A DNA stretch of 64,000 nt, taken from NCBI RefSeq assembly GCF_000250655.1, contig NC_016935.1, positions 2,498,001 to 2,562,000 on the forward strand, in the 5' to 3' direction. The position numbers were made by a program, and so were the translations under genes. The DNA comes from Paenibacillus mucilaginosus 3016 (lineage in GTDB: Bacteria > Bacillota > Bacilli > Paenibacillales > NBRC-103111). Numbering within the stretch: position 1 is the stretch's first letter; each line of letters opens with the position of its first letter. Below the pieces are notes generated by a model. That model saw only the letters and a program-made list of their open reading frames with translations, was not told the origin of the DNA and did no database searches. This document shows, piece after piece, positions 45,560 through 54,826 of this stretch.

Positions 45560-45758
45560 TGGCGGCACCCCTCCCGTTAGATGTACTTCTATTATATCCT
45601 AAATAAAACATTAATTGTAATAAAATTACATATGGGGTGATTTCCAAGAGAGTTTGATTATTGAAGTAACGAGTGACGTTCATAAGGCAGGAAGTGGAAT
45701 TGCATGTTACTATGGGGCAATACGATGTGCAAAATTTACGAATAGAGGAGGCGTCTTA

Positions 45759-46367
45759 GTGAGCTGGAGCGAACTGAAATTGATTCCAAGTGAATATAAT
45801 GATGAGATCAAGGCTATCGATGAAAGCATTCTAAAACTTCTAATGGAACGAATGAAAATTACAAAAGGTAAAAGATATTTTCCTCCCAGAGAAATTGTCA
45901 AACAGTGGGCAGCGGACTTTGATATGGAGATCGCTCAGATTATTGGAACTCTTCATAGTCTTACAGAGGGAGACGTCTCTCATCAGTTACCTGCCGGGCC
46001 AGGAAAATTGCTGACTGTCTTACCTCTTATGAAAAGTAAAATTCTTGATGGTTTCGAGTACGAACTAACACATGCTATGCAGCATGAGAATGGAAGCATC
46101 GTGTTCCTAGAGATTACTCTCCGTCAACTTGAAGAAAATATTGGTCATATCCGTCCTCAATTACTGCTGATGGTGAACGGACCACAGCCATATAACATTC
46201 GCAGAAATGGAGCTCATGGCGGTGGAGGACATAGCCAATTAAGCTTTTTGGTTACCCCTCGTTTGCCCGATGATATTGCAGGCTTGGAATTTTCCTTAAT
46301 TCCGTATGCTCGACCCATGGAGTCCCGTCCCAAGGAAGTTATTTTGAATCAAGAAATCTCCTTCTAG
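45759..46367 (+). CDS. Hypothetical protein with chorismate-mutase-like N-terminal helix
   Basis: About 202 residues from GTG 45759 with AGAGGAGG upstream. The first helix (YNDEIKAIDESILKLLMERM) resembles AroQ-type chorismate mutases and their relatives, but the rest (GTLHSLTEGDVSHQLPAG, a His/Gly-rich GAHGGGGHSQ) does not. It ends in a predicted beta-rich half. The frame is open 105 bases further upstream without a good site. The mutase link is only a resemblance of one helix. Confidence 0.58.
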   Translation: MSWSELKLIPSEYNDEIKAIDESILKLLMERMKITKGKRYFPPREIVKQWAADFDMEIAQIIGTLHSLTEGDVSHQLPAGPGKLLTVLPLMKSKILDGFEYELTHAMQHENGSIVFLEITLRQLEENIGHIRPQLLLMVNGPQPYNIRRNGAHGGGGHSQLSFLVTPRLPDDIAGLEFSLIPYARPMESRPKEVILNQEISF

Positions 46368-46718
46368 CCATTAAACTAATGCGGAGCCTCTGTTGGAGGC
46401 CTCTTCATTTCGACTGAAAGCAGCACGACTGATTTGCTTCATAAAGTTATCCCTTCCTCCAACGCAGCCAGCAAGGATACTAATCGAGAACGGTCAGTAA
46501 AAAATGATTATTTGCTGATCGTTCCCAATATGGTAGGATGAAGTTACAGGAAAAAGAATCCACCTGCATCCAATAAAGAACGATCATTCTACATTGAACG
46601 AGAACGACGAGATTAGCGCTGCTGGTGGAAAGCTGGTGATAAGTTAGCTTGGTTGATTCATGGAGCTGCTAGATGGAGGGATAGGTACTTGATCCATAGT
46701 AAGCGGGGAGTGATCAAA
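46368..46718. other. Intergenic stretch with repeated TetR-type operator motifs
   Basis: No gene. The motif GAACGGTCA or a close form occurs at 46488-46496, its inverse TGATCGTTC at 46515-46523, and AACGATCATTC at 46579-46589. Similar motifs lie before the TetR gene and the reductase. A weak GC hairpin lies at 46382-46403. Confidence 0.5.
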
Positions 46719-47219
46719 ATGGTTCATAAAGTGGATGCGCTCATCATCCGATGCGGTACTGGTTGCAGCCGGCAGAATGGCCAAAACGGATCAGCTGAAT
46801 CTGAAAGCGGCCGGGATCAGCCGAACGGCACGCGGATTCATTTAGGTTAACGAGAAGCTGCAGACGAATGTTCCACACATCTGGGCACTAGGCGACGTGA
46901 ATGGGGGACCTCAGTTTACGTATATCTCCCTCGACGATTTTCGGATCGTGAAGGATCAATGGTTCGGAGGCCGGCAGCGGACGGCGCTGGACCGCAAGCA
47001 GGTTCCCTACTCGGTATTCATAGACCCTCCGTAATCCCATGTCGGACTGACAGAGACGGAGGCTCTGAAATTGGGCTATACCGTCAAGACTACCAAATTA
47101 CCTGTCACAGCTTCACCCCGGGCCCGCCAGCTGAAACAGACCGAGGGCCTTCTGAAAGCCGTAGTCGATGCCGAAACGGAGCAGCTGCTCGGGTTCACCA
47201 TGTTCGGCGTCGAATCCTG
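46719..47219 (+). pseudogene. Decayed pyridine nucleotide-disulfide oxidoreductase
   Basis: The N-terminus (KVDALIIRCGTG) is that of an FAD-binding reductase of the mercuric reductase/YkgC type. It jumps through a large internal deletion and a frame change to the C-terminal half: LNLKAAGISRTARGFI, VNEKLQTNVPHIWALGDVNG, GPQFTYISLDDFRIV. In-frame stops break it at 46847-46849 and 47033-47035, and it ends short of the dimerisation His-Glu motif. FAD-binding GDVNGG remains. Clearly dead. Confidence 0.8.
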
Positions 47220-47244
47220 AAGCAGGCTGCCGACTCTATTCTTT

Positions 47245-47269
47245 ACCGGTCATTCCCAAAATGGTATGA
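47245..47269. promoter_or_regulatory. TetR operator-like site before the TetR gene
   Basis: GGTCATTCCCAAAATGG and the inverted TCATTCC/GGTATGA pair lie 20 bases before the TetR start. The same GGTCATTCCC block lies before the reductase gene. Confidence 0.55.
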
Positions 47270-47289
47270 TGGTGTGGGAGGGAAGTACA

Positions 47290-47868
47290 ATGGCCAGAAG
47301 CAAGGAATTTGAAGAAAATGCCGTCTTGGATAAAGCCATGAGGCTTTTCTGGGAGCAGGGATACGAGAAGACGTCGATGAGTGATCTTGTCGAGCATATG
47401 GGGATCCATCGCCGAAGCATTTACGATACATTTACAGACAAACGCACGTTGTTTCTTAAGGCGATGGACCGGTTCGAGAACCGTACCGACGCCAAACTGG
47501 CGGCAGGGGTCAAACAATCGCAGACAGCCAGGGAAGCACTCCAGTTCATCTTCGACTTCATGAGCAAGGGTGAAGAGGGTGCGCCGCTCGGATGCATGTT
47601 TGTAAATTCAGCTGTGGAATTGGCATGCCGAGATGAAGAGGTGGATGCCAAAGCTGTTGTTGCCTTCGAAAAGGTGGAGCAGCTGCTGGTGGAGGTTGTG
47701 TCCTGGGGACAGCGGAACGGCGAGTTCTCCGATCAGTATGAAGCGCAGGAGTTGGCCGAGTATCTGCATAACGCCTTAACGGGACTCAGAGTGATGGCCC
47801 GGACCTCGGTACCGAAGGAAAAGCTTCAGCGTATTTCCGTACTGACGATGGAAATTTTAGAGAAATAA
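47290..47868 (+). CDS. TetR-family transcriptional repressor
   Basis: 192 residues. The HTH is MSDLVEHMGIHRRSIYDTFT; a ligand-binding C-terminal domain has the conserved GAPLGCMFVNSAVEL segment of the AcrR/YxaF-type group. GGGAGGG lies six bases before ATG 47290. Motifs upstream and before the next gene suggest that it represses itself and the reductase/SDR pair, possibly responding to electrophiles or quinones. Confidence 0.85.
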   Translation: MARSKEFEENAVLDKAMRLFWEQGYEKTSMSDLVEHMGIHRRSIYDTFTDKRTLFLKAMDRFENRTDAKLAAGVKQSQTAREALQFIFDFMSKGEEGAPLGCMFVNSAVELACRDEEVDAKAVVAFEKVEQLLVEVVSWGQRNGEFSDQYEAQELAEYLHNALTGLRVMARTSVPKEKLQRISVLTMEILEK

Positions 47869-47897
47869 ACAGATACAAATTTTTTTGAGATATTTAG

Positions 47898-47920
47898 AAC
47901 GGTCATTCCCGTATGGGTAA
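47898..47920. promoter_or_regulatory. TetR operator-like site before the quinone reductase
   Basis: AACGGTCATTCCCGTATGGG, 19 bases before the start codon, repeats the block upstream of the TetR gene. Confidence 0.55.
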
Positions 47921-47938
47921 AACAAAGGAGCGAATGAC

Positions 47939-48499
47939 ATGAAAACATTGATTATTGTGGCCCACCCGGATTTGCAAAACTCCCGTATTAACCGGGCTTT
48001 GACCGACACCATGAGGGAGCAGCCGGATACGACGGTACATGATCTGTATGAGCTCTATAGAGATAGCAGCATTAATGTTCCCCAAGAACAGGCGCTGCTC
48101 GACAGCCATGACCGGATTATTTTTCAATACCCTCTCTATTGGTACAGCACACCTCCGCTTCTGAAGCAGTGGTTTGATGAGGTATTGGCATACGGTTGGG
48201 CGTTCGGCCCCGGCGGGGAGCACCTGTTGGGCAAGGAAATCGGCATTGCCATCTCAACGGCGGGGACCTCCGCATCGTATCAGCCGGGCGGCTACAATCT
48301 GTTTACGATTCGGGATATCGCGAAACCGGTGGAGGCGCTCGCCAACTACGTAAGTGCCCATTATCTGTCCCCTTTTGCCATCCATAATGCGCAGCATATT
48401 ACGGATGAGCAGCTGGCCGAAAGCCAGGCCGCTTATGTGCAGCATCTGGAACGTGTACGTCATGTGAAGACAGCGGACTTGATCACGATGAACAAATAA
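47939..48499 (+). CDS. NAD(P)H:quinone oxidoreductase (flavodoxin-like fold)
   Basis: 186 residues of the KefF/YwrO/MdaB type: TLIIVAHPDLQNSRINRAL phosphate loop, IIFQYPLYWYSTPPLLKQWF active-site block, and GWAFGPGGEHLLGK. It uses FMN or FAD to reduce quinones by two electrons. AAAGGAG precedes the ATG. Controlled with its SDR neighbour by the adjacent TetR protein (inference). Confidence 0.85.
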   Translation: MKTLIIVAHPDLQNSRINRALTDTMREQPDTTVHDLYELYRDSSINVPQEQALLDSHDRIIFQYPLYWYSTPPLLKQWFDEVLAYGWAFGPGGEHLLGKEIGIAISTAGTSASYQPGGYNLFTIRDIAKPVEALANYVSAHYLSPFAIHNAQHITDEQLAESQAAYVQHLERVRHVKTADLITMNK

Positions 48500-48524
48500 A
48501 AAAACAACTATTCCTGAGGAGAAA

Positions 48525-49241
48525 ATGAAAATGACAAACAAAATTGCATTGGTCACAGGGGCAAACAAAGGAATCGGGTATGAAGTCGCCAGACAGTTGG
48601 GGGAACAAGGCATCACCGTATTGGTCGCGGCACGCAACCAGTCGACGGCTGATGAAACGGCAGCTCAATTGCGCAGGATAGGTATGGATGCGGTTGGCGT
48701 AGAGCTGGACGTGACGAATGCGGAACATATCGCGGCTCTGTCCCAACGGATCCATAACACCTACGGCCGCTTGGATATCCTGGTTAACAATGCGGGGATT
48801 TGGGTGGAAAATGATGAGTACGAAGGGGATGCATTCCGCGATACGTTTGAGGTCAATACCTTCGGTCCTTACCATCTTACGGAAGCACTGCTGCCGCTGC
48901 TCCTGAAGAGCGAAGCCGGCCGCATTGTGAACCAGAGCAGCGCATTGGGCTCCATACAGTTCCTGCTCTCCAATGAGCTGGCACAGCGAATTGCCACCCC
49001 CGCGTATTCGGCATCCAAGGCAGCACTGAATATGCTTACGGCCTATTGGGCACAGCAAGCGCAAGGTACAAAACTCAAGGTCAATTCGGCGCATCCCGGC
49101 CTGGTCAAAACCCGGATGGGCGGGGAGAAAGCGGAGCTCTCAGCAGAGGATGGGGCGAAGACGGCCGTGCTTCTGGCTACTCTGCCTGAAGATGGTCCTA
49201 CGGGCGGCTTCTACTACATGGATAGTCAGCTTCCATGGTAA
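48525..49241 (+). CDS. Short-chain dehydrogenase/reductase
   Basis: 238 residues with the Rossmann motif TGANKGIG (11-18), NNAG, catalytic Ser in NQSSALGS and YSASK (Tyr-x3-Lys). The long segment between Ser and Tyr resembles carbonyl reductases of the CBR1/Arabidopsis type. GAGGAGA precedes the ATG; a terminator follows. Likely an NADPH carbonyl reductase cotranscribed with the quinone reductase. Confidence 0.85.
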   Translation: MKMTNKIALVTGANKGIGYEVARQLGEQGITVLVAARNQSTADETAAQLRRIGMDAVGVELDVTNAEHIAALSQRIHNTYGRLDILVNNAGIWVENDEYEGDAFRDTFEVNTFGPYHLTEALLPLLLKSEAGRIVNQSSALGSIQFLLSNELAQRIATPAYSASKAALNMLTAYWAQQAQGTKLKVNSAHPGLVKTRMGGEKAELSAEDGAKTAVLLATLPEDGPTGGFYYMDSQLPW

Positions 49242-49290
49242 ACAGGAAGATCCGCAAGTATAGACCGGCGAACATCTAGTTCCTGACAAA

Positions 49291-49313
49291 GCCGCGTAAC
49301 TGCGGCTTTTTTG
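49291..49313 (+). terminator. Terminator after the SDR gene
   Basis: GCCGC and GCGGC arms with a 6-base loop, then six T. Confidence 0.82.
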
Positions 49314-49429
49314 GTTTGAGGGCGATACTTTCCAAAAGTTTAACCTTCCGTTTAGGTTTTGTTTATACATTGTTCGAGTATATTTTATCCTTATCCTGTA
49401 TTCTAAACACAGCTGGAATCAAGAGGTGA

Positions 49430-50131
49430 ATGAGAATCATGCCGAAGTGGCTGATGATCTGTATAGGATGTATATTCATCCTTCAGGGTTGTGCGTTAGT
49501 GGACAGAGGAGAAACTATGAAGACGGAGGGCCAGTATATGAACCATTCATTGCTTCAAGCTGCTGAACGTAAAGATGCGGATTCCGTACGAAGGCTGGTG
49601 AAAGAGGGCGCCGATGTGAACGTGCAGGACTCGAAGGGAAGGACCCCTGCGATGATCGCGACATACAACCATGATGTGGCAACGGTAAAGGTGCTCCTAG
49701 AGGCTGGCGCGGACGTCAACATTCAGGATCATATGAAAAATACTCCATTCTTATATGCTGGTGCAGAAGGCTATATCGAAATCTTAAAGCTGACGATTGA
49801 CGCGGGGGCAGACCCGACCCTTACGAACCGGTTCGGAGGAACCGCATTAATCCCTGCTTCCGAACATGGCTATATCGATGTGATTGAAGAACTTCTTACC
49901 CGCACGGATATCGATGTAAATCATGTGAACCATCTTGGATGGACGGCGTTATTAGAAGCCATTATTCTGAATGATGGCGGGCCCAAACAGCAGCAGACGG
50001 TACAACTGCTCATCCATCACGGGGCGGATGTTTCGATTCCGGACCATGATAAGGTAACCCCTTTGCAGCACGCGAGAAAAAAAGGCTTTAAAGAAATAGA
50101 GCGAATCTTGATGGAGTCAGGAGCAAAGTAA
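49430..50131 (+). CDS. Ankyrin-repeat lipoprotein
   Basis: 233 residues: a lipoprotein signal ending LQGC (Cys21), then about five to six ankyrin repeats (for example KGRTPAMIATYNHDVATVKV, LLEAGADVNIQDHMKNTP). It should lie on the outer face of the membrane and bind a protein partner. AGAGGTGA lies directly before the ATG. Partner unknown; related to other secreted bacterial ankyrin proteins. Confidence 0.83.
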   Translation: MRIMPKWLMICIGCIFILQGCALVDRGETMKTEGQYMNHSLLQAAERKDADSVRRLVKEGADVNVQDSKGRTPAMIATYNHDVATVKVLLEAGADVNIQDHMKNTPFLYAGAEGYIEILKLTIDAGADPTLTNRFGGTALIPASEHGYIDVIEELLTRTDIDVNHVNHLGWTALLEAIILNDGGPKQQQTVQLLIHHGADVSIPDHDKVTPLQHARKKGFKEIERILMESGAK

Positions 50132-50177
50132 GCTGCTCCGGTCCGTGGAGGAACAATAGCTTCATGGAGCATGAAGG

Positions 50178-50204
50178 GCAGCCGAGATCGATCGGCTGCT
50201 TTTT
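50178..50204 (+). terminator. Terminator after the ankyrin gene
   Basis: GCAGCCGA and TCGGCTGC arms, loop GATCGA, then five T. Confidence 0.83.
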
Positions 50205-50239
50205 CCGCTTTATTGGGGGAGGGGGGACGGCGTATGATG

Positions 50240-50263
50240 ATCGCCGCCGCGGCAGCTGCTCCC
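50240..50263. repeat. Palindromic intergenic repeat, copy 3 (right half)
   Basis: ATCGCCGCCGCGGCAGCTGC followed by TCCC matches the right half of the unit at 55349-55395. The left part is diverged. Confidence 0.5.
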
Positions 50264-50311
50264 GTCTGCTATAATGGAGGGTAAGACGAATAAACAGGAG
50301 ACCTAGAGGGT

Positions 50312-51349
50312 ATGAGCTCTTATACATCGGACCGTATTAAATTGCCGCCAGGATTCTGGGCAGCATTACACCAATTAGGGATTGCTGCTCAAGACATAGC
50401 CCGTAAAGCACGGCTGCCGCACACCATGATTACTTCACCTACCGTTACCACCGACCAATATTTCGCGATCTGGCAGGCGTTTTCGGATCTTATCGGAGAC
50501 ACGGCACAAGGAATCATTAAGCTTGCGACCGTCTTTGAAACGGCAAAGTATCCTCCGACCGTCTTAGCGACTTACCATGCACGCGACTACCGTGATGCTC
50601 TTAACCGAATGGCGCGTTACAAGCAGCTGTGTCCCCCCGAACACCTGCGTATTACCGAGCAGGGCGAGTTCGCAGCGATCGAACTGGGATGGCTTCAGGA
50701 GCACCCCGGTCCGCCCCTGCTGGCAGGTATCACTCTGGCCTTTCTTCTGGAGCTTGGGCGGCGGGGTACGGGGCAGCCTTTGACTGCGCGGTTGGTCGAA
50801 TTTTCGCACGCCATGGGTGATAGGCAGGCACTTGAAGCTTACTTCGGCTGTTCTGTCCGGATGGGGGCTGAATGCAGCCGGCTGATCCTGCATCGAAGTG
50901 ATCTGGACCGTCCTTTTGTCTCGTTCAATGAAGAGCTGCTGGACATCCTGACCCCCGTTCTGGACCGATCGCTGGATGACCTGCAGGGCGGCCGCTCCCT
51001 TTCCGAGAATGTCAAACGGCTGATACAACGCAGTCTCCCAGAAGGGCCCGACATTCAGGTTGTCGCCAAGAAGCTGGGGATGAGCGATCGTACCTTGCAG
51101 CGCCGACTCCATGACGAGAATACGAGCTTCAAGCACCTGCTGACACAAGCTAAACGTGAGCAGGCACGAGCCTATTTGGCAGACCCCTCGCTGGATATCA
51201 AAGAGGTGGCTTTCTTGCTCGGATATGAAGACCAGAACTCCTTCTATCGTGCCTTCCGGCTCTGGGAAGGCGATACACCTTCAAATTGGCGTGTGAAACA
51301 AGAAGGTTGGCGCCGGATGCTAGTTACTGAACCATACGGACCAAGGTAA
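50312..51349 (+). CDS. AraC-family regulator with arabinose-binding-like N-terminal domain
   Basis: 345 residues. The N-terminal region (about 1-210) is of the Arabinose_bd/OruR type (PPGFWAALHQLGIAAQDIAR), and the C-terminal AraC HTH has IQVVAKKLGMSDRTLQRRLH and IKEVAFLLGYEDQNSFYRAF. Weak ribosome site (AGAGGG). The SDR 50 bases downstream is the likely target. Effector unknown. Confidence 0.83.
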   Translation: MSSYTSDRIKLPPGFWAALHQLGIAAQDIARKARLPHTMITSPTVTTDQYFAIWQAFSDLIGDTAQGIIKLATVFETAKYPPTVLATYHARDYRDALNRMARYKQLCPPEHLRITEQGEFAAIELGWLQEHPGPPLLAGITLAFLLELGRRGTGQPLTARLVEFSHAMGDRQALEAYFGCSVRMGAECSRLILHRSDLDRPFVSFNEELLDILTPVLDRSLDDLQGGRSLSENVKRLIQRSLPEGPDIQVVAKKLGMSDRTLQRRLHDENTSFKHLLTQAKREQARAYLADPSLDIKEVAFLLGYEDQNSFYRAFRLWEGDTPSNWRVKQEGWRRMLVTEPYGPR

Positions 51350-51399
51350 GATAATCCCTATCCGAAGAACAAGACTGCTAACGACTGGAGACATGCTGT

Positions 51400-52194
51400 A
51401 TGGAGATGGGATTGAAAAATAAAGTGGCTCTCGTTACCGGATCAACCAAAGGGATAGGTAAAGCCATTGCGATTGAACTTGCTAGGGAAGGTGTAAATGT
51501 ACTCATTAATGGACGAAATGACGAAGACGTAGAACGGACGGTAAAGGAGATAAAATCTGATTTTCCGACCACCTCTCCCCAGAATGCCGCAGCCGATCTC
51601 GTGGACCAGCAGCAAAGGGCTGCTCTGTTCGACAAATACCCCCACATTGATATTTTGGTGAACAATATGGGGATTTATGAAGTCATGCCCTATGAGGACG
51701 TTGACGATGAAGTATGGGAAAAGTACATTCGTACGAATGTGCTCGCTGCCAATGGATTGTCTAAATTTTATTTGCCCCGCATGCTGAAACATGACTATGG
51801 CCGTATTATATTTATTGCAAGTGAAGAAGCCGTGATGCCTTCCGGATTGATGCCTCAGTATGCTGTGACAAAATCGATGGTACTATCGCTGTCAAAAAGC
51901 CTGTCGAAATTAACAAGAGGAACAGAGGTTACAGTGAATTCCATCATGCCGGGACCAACCCTTACTGAAAATGTACACCGGATTATCGATGGGATTTACC
52001 CCGGTGACGAGATGGCTTTTGCGGAAAAAGAGAAGAAGTTTATGGCTGCAAACCTGCCTCAATCTGAGCTGCAGCGATTTATCCAACCTGTTGAAATAGG
52101 CAGACTAACGGCATTTATGTGCAGTCCTTATGCCGGCGCATTCAAAGGTTCTCCTATCCGTATGGACGGGGGAATGATCCCCACCATTTATTAA
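51400..52194 (+). CDS. SDR-family oxidoreductase
   Basis: 264 residues with the coenzyme loop TGSTKGIG, NNMG (in place of NNAG), a Ser in IIFIASEEA and YAVTK, so the Ser-Tyr-Lys triad is present. The C-terminal SPYAGAFKGSPIRMDGG is typical of classical SDRs. GGAG lies nine bases before ATG. Next to an AraC regulator. Substrate unknown. Confidence 0.83.
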   Translation: MEMGLKNKVALVTGSTKGIGKAIAIELAREGVNVLINGRNDEDVERTVKEIKSDFPTTSPQNAAADLVDQQQRAALFDKYPHIDILVNNMGIYEVMPYEDVDDEVWEKYIRTNVLAANGLSKFYLPRMLKHDYGRIIFIASEEAVMPSGLMPQYAVTKSMVLSLSKSLSKLTRGTEVTVNSIMPGPTLTENVHRIIDGIYPGDEMAFAEKEKKFMAANLPQSELQRFIQPVEIGRLTAFMCSPYAGAFKGSPIRMDGGMIPTIY

Positions 52195-52220
52195 AGACAA
52201 TAACCAAAGCGTAATGAGAA

Positions 52221-52254
52221 GAGGGTGCAGAACGCCGGTACGGCAGCTGCTCCC
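52221..52254. repeat. Palindromic intergenic repeat, copy 4 (diverged)
   Basis: GAGGGTGCAGAACGCCGGTA followed by CGGCAGCTGCTCCC; the right half equals the consensus and the left half is altered. The rest of 52195-52432 holds no gene. Confidence 0.5.
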
Positions 52255-52432
52255 TGTTCTCGTTGTGCTGACAGCCGGTTTGCGATCAATGAAGGATGGA
52301 ATAAGCTTGTCTCGATCAACTCAATCGTAGAACAAAGCGGGTAGAAGTTCAGGCTGCCTCACTTTTGATGCACGATGAATGGTACAATGTGAATAGGAGT
52401 TAAAATTAACAGTATTAGGAAGGGTGGTATGC

Positions 52433-54688
52433 ATGAGCGTATCCAATCAGGAGTATATCGTCATCTCGGGGGCGAGGGAAAACAATCTCAAGAACGTAAC
52501 CCTGCGCATTCCCAAGCGGAAGATCACGATCTTCACCGGGGTATCGGGATCCGGCAAGTCATCGATCGTATTCGATACCATCGCCGCCGAATCACAGCGC
52601 CTGCTCAACGAAAACTTCAGCATGTTCGTCCGTACCTTTCTGCCGCGGTTTCCGCAGCCGGATGCAGACGCGATCGAGAACCTGAGCATGGCTGTCATTG
52701 TGGACCAGAAGCGGCTGGGCGGCGGTTCTCATTCCACGATGGGCACGATTACCGATATCTCTCCCATTCTCCGTCTCCTCTTCTCGCGTGCGGGTCAGCC
52801 CTATGTGGGACAAGCGCACATGTTCTCGTTTAACGATCCGCAAGGCATGTGCCCCGAGTGCAGCGGGATCGGTCGCAGACTGGGCGTCGATATGAGCAAG
52901 GCGCTGGACATGTCCAAGTCGCTCAATGAAGGGGCCATCCTGCTGCCGGATTATAAGGTGAACGGCTGGGATTGGAACATGGTCGTGCAGTCGGGTTCCT
53001 TCGATCCCGACAAGAAGCTGAGCGATTACTCGGATGAGGAATTAGAGCAGCTGCTGTACTCCAAGGCGAGGAAAGTGGAGATGGATTTTGCCGGGAAGGC
53101 AATGAATATTACGGTGGAAGGCATCATTGAGAAGTTCACCAACAAGTACATCAAGCAGGATGTGAAGACGAAGTCCGAGCGTACCCAAAAAGCGGTTGCG
53201 CCGTACATCACCGAAGGTCCCTGCTCCAGCTGCCGCGGCGCGAGACTCAGTCAGGCCGCGCTCAGCTGCAGGGTCAATGGATACAACATTGCGGAGCTCT
53301 CCTCCATGGAGGTCGGGCAGCTCATTCGCGTCATTCGGGAGATCGACGATCCTGTCGCCGCCCCGGTCGTGGGGGCGTTGACAGAGCGGCTGCAGCATCT
53401 GGTGGATATCGGGCTTGACTACTTGACGCTGGACCGTGAGACGGATACATTGTCCGGCGGCGAATCCCAACGAGTCAAGATGGTGAAGCATCTGAGCGGC
53501 AGCCTGGTGGATGTCACTTACATCTTCGATGAGCCCAGCGTGGGGCTGCATCCCCGGGATGTACACCGGTTAAATGGGCTGCTTCAGAAGCTGCGGGACA
53601 AGGGCAATACCGTGATCGTCGTCGAGCATGATCCCGATGTGATCAAGGTGGGGGACCATATTGTCGATGTCGGGCCGCACGCCGGCAGCCGCGGCGGTAC
53701 CATCGTGTATGAAGGAAGCTTCGAAGGCCTGCTGGAGGCGGGGACGCTGACAGGCACCCATATGAAGCGGCCGCTTCAGCTGAAGCAGAATTGCAGGCAG
53801 CCATCCGGCAGACTGTCCATCAAGGATGCCGGGCTGCACAATCTGCGTAACGTGAGTGTAGATATTCCAACCGGCGTGCTCACCGTAGTTACGGGGGTTG
53901 CCGGCTCGGGCAAGAGTACGCTGATTAACGAAGTATTCCTCCGCCAGCATCCGGATGCGATCGTCATCGACCAATCGGCGGTAGGCGTGTCCACACGCTC
54001 GAATCCCGCAACCTACACGGGGATGATGGACGATGTACGCAAGGCGTTTGCTTCCGCGAATAAGGTGAACCAAGGCTTGTTCAGCTTCAATTCCAAGGGG
54101 GCTTGCGAGAACTGCCAAGGGCTGGGTGTCGTGTATACAGACCTCGCCTTCCTCGACAGCGTGAAGCTGCCATGCGAAGTATGCGGTGGCAGACGGTTCA
54201 AGGAAGAGGTGCTCGCGTATAAGCTGAACGGCAAGTCTATTGCCGAAGTGCTGGAGATGACGGTGGAGCAGGCATTGGAGTTTTTTGAACTGAAAGAGGT
54301 TGGGCGAAAGCTCCAGGCGATGAGTGATGTGGGGCTGAACTATATTACACTCGGCCAGCCGCTAAGCACGCTCTCGGGCGGGGAATGCCAGCGCATCAAG
54401 CTGGCAAGCGAGCTGCATAAGAAGGGCAGCATCTATGTGATGGACGAGCCGACGACCGGCCTGCATATGTCAGATATAGGTCATCTCTTGGGCATCATGA
54501 ACCGCCTCGTGGATGCCGGCAATACGGTGATCGTCATCGAACACAACCTGGATGTGATCAGCCAAGCGGATTGGATCATCGATATGGGACCGGACGGAGG
54601 GAGCAAGGGCGGTCAGGTGGTATTCGAGGGCACACCCGCGCAGATCATCCATGCGGAGCAGTCGATCACGGGTAGATACTTGAGGTAA
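52433..54688 (+). CDS. UvrA-like ABC-type ATPase, short paralogue
   Basis: About 751 residues against about 950 for housekeeping UvrA. Two ABC modules: Walker A GVSGSGKSS and GVAGSGKST, signatures LSGGESQRVKMVKHL and LSGGECQRIKLASEL, Walker B VTYIFDEPSVGLHP and IYVMDEPTTGLH. Zinc-type Cys pairs occur in CPECSGIG, CSSCRGA, CENCQGLG and CEVCGG. The UvrB-binding region is reduced. Such short UvrA proteins occur with drug resistance (DrrC, UvrA2) or damage tolerance. It stands alone, without uvrB or uvrC. Confidence 0.86.
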   Translation: MSVSNQEYIVISGARENNLKNVTLRIPKRKITIFTGVSGSGKSSIVFDTIAAESQRLLNENFSMFVRTFLPRFPQPDADAIENLSMAVIVDQKRLGGGSHSTMGTITDISPILRLLFSRAGQPYVGQAHMFSFNDPQGMCPECSGIGRRLGVDMSKALDMSKSLNEGAILLPDYKVNGWDWNMVVQSGSFDPDKKLSDYSDEELEQLLYSKARKVEMDFAGKAMNITVEGIIEKFTNKYIKQDVKTKSERTQKAVAPYITEGPCSSCRGARLSQAALSCRVNGYNIAELSSMEVGQLIRVIREIDDPVAAPVVGALTERLQHLVDIGLDYLTLDRETDTLSGGESQRVKMVKHLSGSLVDVTYIFDEPSVGLHPRDVHRLNGLLQKLRDKGNTVIVVEHDPDVIKVGDHIVDVGPHAGSRGGTIVYEGSFEGLLEAGTLTGTHMKRPLQLKQNCRQPSGRLSIKDAGLHNLRNVSVDIPTGVLTVVTGVAGSGKSTLINEVFLRQHPDAIVIDQSAVGVSTRSNPATYTGMMDDVRKAFASANKVNQGLFSFNSKGACENCQGLGVVYTDLAFLDSVKLPCEVCGGRRFKEEVLAYKLNGKSIAEVLEMTVEQALEFFELKEVGRKLQAMSDVGLNYITLGQPLSTLSGGECQRIKLASELHKKGSIYVMDEPTTGLHMSDIGHLLGIMNRLVDAGNTVIVIEHNLDVISQADWIIDMGPDGGSKGGQVVFEGTPAQIIHAEQSITGRYLR

Positions 54689-54826
54689 GGCATCCGATCC
54701 ACTCTTGTGAGGGGGCAGTTCGCTGTGAGGCCGCTGCTCCCTCTCTTCAAATTCATGGACAGAAAACTTACAATATATGCTAGTATAGAAAAGGGTACAT
54801 CCCATATCAGGGAGGAGAGGGAATCT

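Noticed and set aside
46653..46850. 65-codon plus-strand ORF
   Set aside because: It is one frame through the decayed flavoprotein reductase; its second half is out of frame with the family.
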